Assembly: GCA_964389805.1 (NCBI GenBank)
Contig: CAYMFU010000173.1
Location: 1-5,539, forward strand
Reading direction: 5' to 3'
From: JAGTVG01 sp964389805
GTDB taxonomy: Bacteria > Bacteroidota > Bacteroidia > Cytophagales > Cyclobacteriaceae
Length of the DNA stretch: 5,539 nucleotides
The translations under genes were made by a program, and so were the position numbers. How positions within the stretch are numbered: the first letter of the stretch is position 1; each line of letters begins with the position of its first letter. Shown here one piece after another: positions 1 through 5,539 of the stretch. The notes beneath the pieces were generated by a model, which made no database searches, was not told the DNA's origin, and saw only the letters and a program-made list of their open reading frames with translations.

Positions 1-1606
1 CCTGCCAATTGTTCTTACCAGGAACTTCTCCGGAGCCTTTCCATGCAAATTCAAGGGCCAGTTTAACTTTTGGCCAGAGCATTTTCAACCATTCGGTATC
101 GCCTGTGTTTTTCCATTCCCGATAAACCCTGATGATATTACCCATCTGCCCATCAGAGGCGATGCTTTTAAACCAGTTATCGCTTAGCGGGAAAACAGTT
201 CGAAAACACTGATATCCGTTAGGGTGCGTATCATGAAGGAAGGAGACTTCGCGTATTTTCTGTTCAAGTTGTGGAAAAAGAGATGCCATTGTCTGAGCAT
301 AATTCCAAACATGTGTACAGTTTCCCGGACAACAACCAGAGTTTTGCCCCATTCCTTCGAATCCATGAACCCACCCCTCCTCCGTCCTCATAATTAAGGT
401 GGATTTTAGTATGGCTGAATTTGCTGAAACAGCATCGATGGCATAAGAGGGTAAGGAAGAATTAAACAATACATCAACAAATTTCCGGCTAAGCTTATGA
501 AGCTGCTTTTCATTTTCCAGATAATAATCCAATACATCAGTTGATGATTCGAACTTGGTTGCATAATAATTCTTCATCTGAACGTTGGCAACTTTGGTAT
601 TGCCAAAGGCCTGAGATGATTCCAATACCCTGTTTGGAATATACCATGTCACGTAAAACGGAATTTTTATTGACTCTCCCGGTTGCAATGAAAAATTCGT
701 GGTTATATTTCCAACAATAGATTGACTATCGCTTCCATACCAGTCACTTCCCTCCCACGTAACATCCTCATGCCGTTCCTTGATTTTTCCATCCTCTGAA
801 AAATCATCCCAGAATATAGTCGCATCATCCCACCAGGCACCTTCATACCAGGCTGTTTGAATGTTGTTTTGTTCAAAAGAAGTCGCCATGAGTAAATTCC
901 CATAATGAGGAGAGGAATCCGGCTCATTATTCAAAAATGATATACCTTCGACATTTCCTTTTTTAAAGTACCTGTTAAAGCTTCCTTCGTGTGATATCTT
1001 ATTGTTTCTATTTATATTGAGCAAGGGGTTTACAAGGTTCATGGCAATGGATAATTCAATATCCTTAGAGCTGGTATTGGTTATTTTCCAGTTAAATTGA
1101 ACCAATGGCAGACTGCTATTTTCAACATCAAGTGGGATAAAAGGATTAAAATATTCACCTTGAATCTTTAAAGGCACATTCCTATCCATCAGATTAATAT
1201 TAACAAAAGGATATTTGCATATTAATTCTGATTTTTCAAACCGGGGTAATCCTGCTAACTGCCTTCTTTCAATTCCGTAGGGACCCGGAGAATCATCTGG
1301 AAGTCTAGATTCCAGAATTCTCGATACCGGTTCTTGATTCGCTTCTTTTAGCCATAAGGAAAAGAAAGTCATATAGGGCAATTCACCGGTCTGAGCTGCC
1401 CTGTTAAATATCTCCAGAGCCTGTATATTTCCGCGTCCTCCTATTAGAATATCGCCTGTTCCAATTCCTCCAAGGGGTATCGATATATTTTTAAGGGAAT
1501 CCCCTGTATACGTTATTACATTATCATTTTCTGGAATAGGTACAATATCATGGCTTGAGGTACAAGCCCAACCCAAAATAAATGTAATAAAAAAATATCT
1601 TCTCAT
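1..1606 (-). CDS. GH116 beta-glucosidase / glucosylceramidase-like lipoprotein, C-terminus beyond the window
   Basis: The minus-strand frame is open from the ATG at 1606 to the left edge: 535 residues with no stop or frameshift. It belongs to the GBA2-like family GH116, whose retaining enzymes remove beta-linked glucose, xylose or GlcNAc. The N-terminal GH116 domain spans about residues 40-350 and opens with IPLGGIGTGDI (43-53). The (alpha/alpha)6 catalytic domain (DUF608) begins near 390, with GFEGM (415-419), CTHVWNY (430-436), LFP and DGQMG (485-489). By my recalled alignment with characterised GH116 enzymes, Glu417 is the probable nucleophile. The acid/base Asp normally lies about 150 residues later, outside the window. 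A short hydrophobic leader ends at Cys15 (LGWAC); this is an imperfect lipobox, so lipoprotein export is likely but unproven. I chose this ATG because it gives the leader. Relatives are usually 800-900 residues, so roughly a third is missing. It lies 102 bp downstream of the esterase gene on the same strand, possibly in one transcript. The substrate cannot be read from sequence. Confidence 0.92.
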   Translation of the reverse strand, partial: MRRYFFITFILGWACTSSHDIVPIPENDNVITYTGDSLKNISIPLGGIGTGDILIGGRGNIQALEIFNRAAQTGELPYMTFFSLWLKEANQEPVSRILESRLPDDSPGPYGIERRQLAGLPRFEKSELICKYPFVNINLMDRNVPLKIQGEYFNPFIPLDVENSSLPLVQFNWKITNTSSKDIELSIAMNLVNPLLNINRNNKISHEGSFNRYFKKGNVEGISFLNNEPDSSPHYGNLLMATSFEQNNIQTAWYEGAWWDDATIFWDDFSEDGKIKERHEDVTWEGSDWYGSDSQSIVGNITTNFSLQPGESIKIPFYVTWYIPNRVLESSQAFGNTKVANVQMKNYYATKFESSTDVLDYYLENEKQLHKLSRKFVDVLFNSSLPSYAIDAVSANSAILKSTLIMRTEEGWVHGFEGMGQNSGCCPGNCTHVWNYAQTMASLFPQLEQKIREVSFLHDTHPNGYQCFRTVFPLSDNWFKSIASDGQMGNIIRVYREWKNTGDTEWLKMLWPKVKLALEFAWKGSGEVPGKNNWQ

Positions 1607-1708
1607 AGAGAATAGTAGTATTCTTTAGTCATTATATGCCATAATTTAATATATGCAAATTTGAGATCTAAAGGAGACCTGAAATAGAATTGGTTTTGTT
1701 TTTGGTTT
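1607..1708. other. Spacer between the esterase stop and the GH116 start
   Basis: These 102 bases lie between two genes read in the same direction on the minus strand. I see no strong hairpin followed by a T-run that would end transcription, and no full promoter. The best is a one-mismatch -7-like CAAATTTG on the minus strand (near 1657-1664) without a -33 partner. Read-through from the esterase gene into the GH116 gene is therefore plausible. Confidence 0.45.
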
Positions 1709-3679
1709 TTATTTTTTACCATAAGTTATGCCTTGCCATTCGTCAGTCCGGAATGGGTTAGCAGGTAATCCTTCTTTGTTATAGAGGTTAAGGTCATGCG
1801 GATTATCAGCCCAGCCATAACGTACCGCTACAGGCGCTGAAACCATTTCAGAATAAACTACCACGGTGGTGTCATTGACTTTTTGAGCTTTAGCCCAATG
1901 GAATGTTTTGTCTTTTCCCGCCACTATGAAACCTTTTAAATAACCATATGGATCTCGAACGTCCAAGCCGGAGCCGGTATTTGAGAGTTTAATATATACT
2001 TTATTCCCTTCTATTTTCATTGATTCATATGTAGGTCCCGTATACACTATGTCTTTCCCGTATGCTATTTTATAAGCAGACAGAGCAAGGCGTTTACCTA
2101 CATCCTGTTTGTTTGTGGGATGAATGTCATCAGCTTCACCAATATCAATAATGGTTGCCATACCAGTAGAAGGCAAGGATAATGTCATAGTCTGTGCCTC
2201 CCTCAATTCAGCCCAGGTCGATTCTGCCGGCGGATCTTTGGGTTGCATGAAATTGGCCAGTTGTACAAACAGGAATGGAAAACTGCCTTGATCCCAGTGT
2301 GATCTCCAGTCAGTGATCATCATTGGAAATATTCGTCTGTATTGATAAGCCCGGCCAGCATTTGATTCACCCTGGTACCATATAGCCCCTTTAATACCAT
2401 ATGGTAAAAGAGGATTAATCATGGCGTTAAAAAGAAGGGTGGGATAACTATTTGGGCCGAAATCACCTCTAGACATCCCTGAAGGCATTTTGTTGGTTCC
2501 AACCTTATATTTCCAAAACCCTGCCAATGATATTTTTGAACCGTTTGATTCAAGATACATTTGATTTTTGTCCCCATATATTCCACCTCCCCCAGCATAG
2601 TCCTCCACGCGAACCACGATGGTATTAACACCTTGCTTTAAAACTTCTGATGTCACTTGATACCTTCTGTTCCTATTATATATGTTAATTGTTTCTCCAA
2701 CTTTGCTACCGTTTACCCATACGATATCACTATCGTCAATAGGACCTAGATTTATTTCAAATCCATTTTCAGTTTCCTGGTTTGATAAATCCACCTCTAT
2801 CGCGAACCAGACTACACCATCTAATCCTTCTAAGCCCAGGTCTTCCCATAATCCTGGCAATTCCATCTGATCCCATCCTGAGTAATCATAATCAGAAGAT
2901 GCCCATAGATATACCTCATCATCATATCCGGCATCCAGTTCTCTAAAAGCCTGAAGCCAGTTTTCAAATTCCTTTTCCCTTTCTTCATTGGCCTTGTCCA
3001 TATCGAGGGATTTGAGTTTTTTGAGTTCCTCTGCAAAATCAGGATCATCTTGTATACTCTCAGCACTTGTCCAGGATTCTGACTCAGTACCTCCCCACGT
3101 AGTATTTATTAAACCAATAGGGATATCGAGGTCTTTATTAAGTTTTCGACCAAAAAAATAACCAACTGCTGAAAATGAGCCAATAACTTCTGGTGTGCAG
3201 GTAAGCCATTCTGTAGGATCGGTATTATTCTGGGGTTCTTTATCAATTTTATTGGGCACAGTAAACAACCTGATGTTGGGGTGATTGGCTGATGCAATTT
3301 CAGCTTCCGCATTATTTGATTGTACAACCCGCCATTCCATATTCGATTGGCCTGAGCAAACCCAGACATCACCGATCATTACATTTGTAAATCTGATTTC
3401 ATTTTTACCATCTACGATCATTTCGTACGGTCCTCCAGCCTTCATAGCTGGCAGTTTCACGAACCATTTTCCACTTTCTTCAGCTTTTGTTCTAATCTTT
3501 TGTTCTCCTAGGGTAATATTTATCCGTTCTCCAGGACTTGCCCAACCCCAGACTGGAATTTCAATATTTCTTTGTAAAACCATGTTCGAGCTAAACACAT
3601 ACGGCATCGAAACATCAGCAACAGTCATATGGCGTCCAAGGATAAGGAAAAATAATAGTGCAATTCTAAAATATCTCAT
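1709..3679 (-). CDS. Sialate O-acetylesterase-like SGNH esterase (SASA family, possibly CE20) with jelly-roll insert
   Basis: This complete 656-residue protein is an exported carbohydrate O-acetylesterase. A signal peptide covers about residues 1-21, probably cut after TVA by signal peptidase I. The N-terminal beta domain has NMVLQR (32-37) and PVWGWASPGE (42-51), both typical of the family. The split SGNH domain follows: CSGQSNMEW (108-116) with nucleophile Ser112, INTTWGGTESESW (191-203), WYQGESN (434-440) and DDIHP (517-521) with the catalytic His520 and its Asp. A domain resembling the GH2 sugar-binding jelly roll (about 262-395) is inserted between the SGNH halves. That layout is known in long bacterial members, including CE20 enzymes that deacetylate plant polysaccharides. 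The common name 'sialate O-acetylesterase' may therefore mislead here, since no sialidase or sialic-acid gene is visible. All expected catalytic residues are present. It reads toward the GH116 gene, so the two could act on the same acetylated glycan. Family assignment is secure; the substrate is inference. Confidence 0.93.
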   Translation of the reverse strand: MRYFRIALLFFLILGRHMTVADVSMPYVFSSNMVLQRNIEIPVWGWASPGERINITLGEQKIRTKAEESGKWFVKLPAMKAGGPYEMIVDGKNEIRFTNVMIGDVWVCSGQSNMEWRVVQSNNAEAEIASANHPNIRLFTVPNKIDKEPQNNTDPTEWLTCTPEVIGSFSAVGYFFGRKLNKDLDIPIGLINTTWGGTESESWTSAESIQDDPDFAEELKKLKSLDMDKANEEREKEFENWLQAFRELDAGYDDEVYLWASSDYDYSGWDQMELPGLWEDLGLEGLDGVVWFAIEVDLSNQETENGFEINLGPIDDSDIVWVNGSKVGETINIYNRNRRYQVTSEVLKQGVNTIVVRVEDYAGGGGIYGDKNQMYLESNGSKISLAGFWKYKVGTNKMPSGMSRGDFGPNSYPTLLFNAMINPLLPYGIKGAIWYQGESNAGRAYQYRRIFPMMITDWRSHWDQGSFPFLFVQLANFMQPKDPPAESTWAELREAQTMTLSLPSTGMATIIDIGEADDIHPTNKQDVGKRLALSAYKIAYGKDIVYTGPTYESMKIEGNKVYIKLSNTGSGLDVRDPYGYLKGFIVAGKDKTFHWAKAQKVNDTTVVVYSEMVSAPVAVRYGWADNPHDLNLYNKEGLPANPFRTDEWQGITYGKK

Positions 3680-3865
3680 GATGTAGAAATTGTTTAAACC
3701 TAAAAATGATTGACCAATTTAGTAAAAGCCTGGCTGAACTCCAATATTTAATAATCTGTAAAAGTTGGTCTGTAGAATTAATTTTTTCATCAATGGCTCA
3801 TCCAGCGGATATGGATTTTTTCATTAACTTTAAGCATATTTTTCTAATCCTTCAAATTCTTAATT
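3680..3865. other. Divergent intergenic control region between the esterase and MGP genes
   Basis: This 186-bp AT-rich stretch separates two divergently read genes, so promoters for both must lie here or inside a neighbouring gene. It carries the candidate esterase promoter and an imperfect inverted pair, GACCAA (3712-3717) and TTGGTC (3765-3770). I see no clear -33/-7 pair for the MGP gene; TAACTTTA (3825-3832) is a near match to a -7 box without a partner. No small gene or RNA is evident. Confidence 0.5.
3714..3744 (-). promoter_or_regulatory. Candidate Bacteroidota-type promoter for the esterase gene
   Basis: Read on the minus strand, TTG (3742-3744) is followed after 20 bases by TAAATTGG (3714-3721). 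This resembles the Bacteroidota -33 TTG / -7 TAnnTTTG promoter with one mismatch in the -7 box. It ends about 34 bases before the esterase ATG. The region is AT-rich, so a chance match is quite possible. Confidence 0.3.
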
Positions 3866-5053
3866 ATGATTGATCCTGAGTTTCAAGAAAACATTAAAAA
3901 ACTGATTGCAGATCACAACAAATTGATTTCCAGGCGTAATATCAAGCGGTCCTATGGGCAAGGCATTTACGACAAGTATGAATACCCAGTGATCACTGCA
4001 CGTCACACACCTGTTTTTTGGCGCTATGATCTGGATCCTGACAGCAATCCTCACTTAATTGAAAGGATGGGAATTAATGCCACCTTTAATCCAGGAGCAA
4101 TTGGATTGGATGACAAGGTATATTTATGTGTAAGAGTAGAAGGATGGGATAGAAAATCATTTTTTGCCATAGCAGAGAGCAAGAACGGGATAGATAACTT
4201 TAAATTCTGGGATAAGCCCATTGAACTACCTCAAACTGAAGACCCAGATACGAATGTTTATGATATGCGACTGGTTGCCCATGAAGATGGCTGGATATAT
4301 GGATTATTTTGCTCTGAGAGAAAGGATCCTGAAGCGCCTCCGGGCGACGAACATTCTGCAATTGCTCAATGCGGGATTATCAGATCGAAGGATTTAAAGA
4401 ATTGGGAAAGGCTGCCAGACTTAAAAACTCCTTCGCCACAACAGCGTAATTGTGTTTTACATCCAGAATTTGTTAATGGAACGTACGCATTTTATACAAG
4501 GCCACAGGAAGGATTTATAGATACCGGTAAGGGAGGTGGCATTGGTTGGGGATTATGTGAAAGCATGGATCCTGCCATAATTAAAGAGGAAATTATTATT
4601 GACCCTAAGACCTATCATACAATAAATGAATTAAAGAATGGTCAGGGTCCAGCACCGATCAGAACGGATAAGGGATGGTTACATCTTGCTCATGGAGTTC
4701 GAAATACGGCTGCTGGCTTGAGGTATATATTATATATGTTCCTGACGGATCTTAAGGAACCCTGGAAGATAATACGAAAACCAGGAGGATATTTTATGGC
4801 GCCTGAGGGTCAGGAGCGTGTAGGAGATGTCAGTAATGTTGTTTTTGCCAATGGCTGGGTAAAAAGAGATGATGGAATTGTGCTGATATATTACGCCTCT
4901 TCTGATACAAGGTCGCATGTTGCCGTTTCCACAGTGGATAAATTATTAGACTATGTGCTTAATACACCTGAAGATGGTTTGCAAAGTGCCACATGTGTAG
5001 ATCAGCGAGTAAATATGATAGAGAAGAACCTGGCGCTGAGGAAGGATCTTTAA
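3866..5053 (+). CDS. 4-O-beta-D-mannosyl-D-glucose phosphorylase (MGP), GH130
   Basis: This 395-residue protein matches Bacteroides MGP (about 390 residues) along its whole length, from the N-terminal helix to the C-terminal IEKN segment. The enzyme (EC 2.4.1.281) uses phosphate to split Man-beta-1,4-Glc into alpha-mannose 1-phosphate and glucose in the cytoplasm, a step of beta-mannan and glucomannan use. Five-bladed propeller hallmarks include HTPVFWRYDL (47-56), GINATFN (69-75), RVEGWDRKS (90-98), TNVYDMRL (129-136), QQRN (192-195), HPEF (199-202), GQGPAPI (259-265), LAHGVRN (274-280), GDVSNV (320-325) and YYASSDTR (342-349). Asp133 of VYDMRL corresponds to the catalytic acid of the family. 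There is no signal peptide, which fits a cytosolic enzyme acting on imported disaccharide. It is divergently oriented to the esterase gene across 186 bp. The start aligns with the family N-terminus and lacks a Shine-Dalgarno sequence. One oddity is Trp94, where relatives I recall have a small residue. Subfamily GH130_1 is very likely from the similarity. Confidence 0.96.
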   Translation: MIDPEFQENIKKLIADHNKLISRRNIKRSYGQGIYDKYEYPVITARHTPVFWRYDLDPDSNPHLIERMGINATFNPGAIGLDDKVYLCVRVEGWDRKSFFAIAESKNGIDNFKFWDKPIELPQTEDPDTNVYDMRLVAHEDGWIYGLFCSERKDPEAPPGDEHSAIAQCGIIRSKDLKNWERLPDLKTPSPQQRNCVLHPEFVNGTYAFYTRPQEGFIDTGKGGGIGWGLCESMDPAIIKEEIIIDPKTYHTINELKNGQGPAPIRTDKGWLHLAHGVRNTAAGLRYILYMFLTDLKEPWKIIRKPGGYFMAPEGQERVGDVSNVVFANGWVKRDDGIVLIYYASSDTRSHVAVSTVDKLLDYVLNTPEDGLQSATCVDQRVNMIEKNLALRKDL

Positions 5054-5251
5054 TAAAATAATCAATACTCATAATAAGGCTTTTTTAAATCTATATAATA
5101 GCAATTTGTGGATAAATAGTATTCCTTTTTAGAATTTTCTTATTGACTTCTTTTTTTACAAATAAATATTAAAAAATGGGCAATAATTTTGTTGCGAATT
5201 AATTAGGAATTTTTTATTTTAAATATTCAATTCTGACCTGCATTTTTGGCT
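5054..5251. other. AT-rich spacer between the MGP and TPR genes
   Basis: This 198-bp stretch has many A and T runs and a much lower GC content than the flanking genes. It holds the exact -7-type element at 5184-5191. No GC-rich stem with a following T-run is visible after the MGP stop, so I cannot place a terminator. No open frame with coding character is seen. Confidence 0.5.
5184..5191 (+). promoter_or_regulatory. Candidate -7 promoter element (TAATTTTG) upstream of the TPR gene
   Basis: TAATTTTG matches the Bacteroidota -7 consensus TAnnTTTG exactly and lies 60 bases before the ATG at 5252. No TTG is found at the usual distance upstream. The nearest, in TTGACT at 5143-5148, is too far away. 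The assignment is therefore only half supported. It would give the TPR gene its own promoter, independent of the MGP gene. Confidence 0.35.
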
Positions 5252-5539
5252 ATGAAGAGGCATTTTCTAATATTGATGATTTTCTACACCCTTGGTGGCT
5301 ATTGTCAAACCGCCGAGGATTCACTACTTGTTCAATTAGAGTATTTAAATGAAGCAGATCATGACAGTATTTATTACGAATTATTTCAGATTAATAGAGA
5401 TACTGAGCCTTCAAAAGCATTGAATTATGCCCGGCAGCACCTGGCCCTCAGCACAAAATTCCAGGATATAAAAAGTCAGGTAATCTCATACCGCATCCTC
5501 GGAATTTCTTTTATGAATATCAATGAGTTTGATAGTGCA
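5252..5539 (+). CDS. Exported TPR-repeat protein, N-terminal fragment (possible sensor/regulator)
   Basis: An ATG at 5252 opens a frame of 96 codons that continues past the right edge. Residues 1-19 form a signal peptide (basic KRH, then a hydrophobic stretch to about Gly16), probably cleaved near YCQ. Residues 41-69 and 72-96 look like tetratricopeptide helices: the second has Tyr80, Leu83, Gly84, Phe87 and Ala96 at TPR-consensus spacing, with the NEFDSA ending common in such repeats. In Bacteroidota, this start (signal peptide, then TPRs) is typical of periplasmic sensor parts of histidine kinases, and of membrane-bound LuxR-type or LytTR-type regulators, but also of plain TPR proteins. The part that would decide between these is outside the window, so the regulator role is inference. 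It is on the same strand as the MGP gene but 198 bp downstream, so it probably has its own promoter. No Shine-Dalgarno sequence is seen. Confidence 0.75.
   Translation, partial: MKRHFLILMIFYTLGGYCQTAEDSLLVQLEYLNEADHDSIYYELFQINRDTEPSKALNYARQHLALSTKFQDIKSQVISYRILGISFMNINEFDSA

Noticed and set aside
703..927. Short minus-strand open frame inside the GH116 gene in another phase.
   Set aside because: The GH116 frame runs intact through this stretch with family-typical sequence, so the shorter frame is a shadow.
1634..1656. Repeated ATATGC hexamer in the esterase-GH116 gap.
   Set aside because: A six-base direct repeat in AT-rich DNA is expected by chance and has no further symmetry.
2419..3372. 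Several minus-strand open frames of 70-87 codons overlapping the esterase in another phase.
   Set aside because: They overlap the coding frame of a complete, motif-rich protein and show no features of their own.
1709..3679. A sialic-acid use locus, suggested by the family name of the esterase.
   Set aside because: No sialidase, lyase, epimerase or transporter for sialic acid is visible, and the neighbouring phosphorylase points to beta-mannosides.
3285..3686. Plus-strand open frame of 133 codons opposite the 5' part of the esterase gene.
   Set aside because: It is wholly antisense to a gene with clear family motifs, its translation has no recognisable domain, and it probably exists because of the codon use of the real gene.
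5054..5100. Terminator after the MGP gene, suggested by the T-run in GGCTTTTTT.
   Set aside because: No stable inverted repeat precedes the T-run, so a rho-independent terminator cannot be supported.
5143..5171. Sigma70-like promoter with TTGACT as the -35 box.
   Set aside because: The sequence 17 bases downstream is a weak -10 match, and primary promoters in Bacteroidota use a different consensus.

Overview
The window looks like chromosomal DNA from a carbohydrate-degrading member of the Bacteroidota. Four things point that way. The sequence is AT-rich. None of the four visible start codons has a clear Shine-Dalgarno sequence. A match to the Bacteroidota -7 promoter element (TAnnTTTG) precedes the last gene. 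The gene content is typical: a secreted GH116 glycosidase, an exported SGNH acetylesterase, a cytoplasmic GH130 phosphorylase and the start of an exported TPR protein. Genus and species cannot be read from this sequence.

Layout: positions 1-1606 (minus strand) hold the N-terminal 535 residues of a GH116 beta-glucosidase / glucosylceramidase-like lipoprotein, whose C-terminus lies beyond the left edge. After a 102-bp gap, positions 1709-3679 (minus) encode a complete sialate-O-acetylesterase-like (SASA, possibly CE20) protein with a jelly-roll insert; it lies upstream of the GH116 gene in the direction of transcription. A 186-bp divergent intergenic region follows. Positions 3866-5053 (plus) encode a complete GH130 4-O-beta-D-mannosyl-D-glucose phosphorylase (MGP). 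After 198 bp of very AT-rich spacer, positions 5252-5539 (plus) hold the first 96 codons of an exported TPR-repeat protein that runs off the right edge.

Inferred joint role: the esterase and GH116 enzyme are exported, probably to the periplasm or an outer-membrane face, where they would remove acetyl groups and beta-linked sugars from an oligosaccharide. The phosphorylase has no signal peptide and would split imported Man-beta-1,4-Glc into mannose 1-phosphate and glucose. This fits use of an acetylated beta-mannan or glucomannan, but no SusC/SusD pair, mannanase or epimerase is visible to confirm it. The TPR protein could be the start of a sensor or regulator, but only its N-terminus can be seen.

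All genes are intact within the window. I found no RNA genes, CRISPR arrays, insertion sequences or convincing terminators, and no clear sign of a wholly new system. The interest lies in the combination of enzymes and in a few sequence details.
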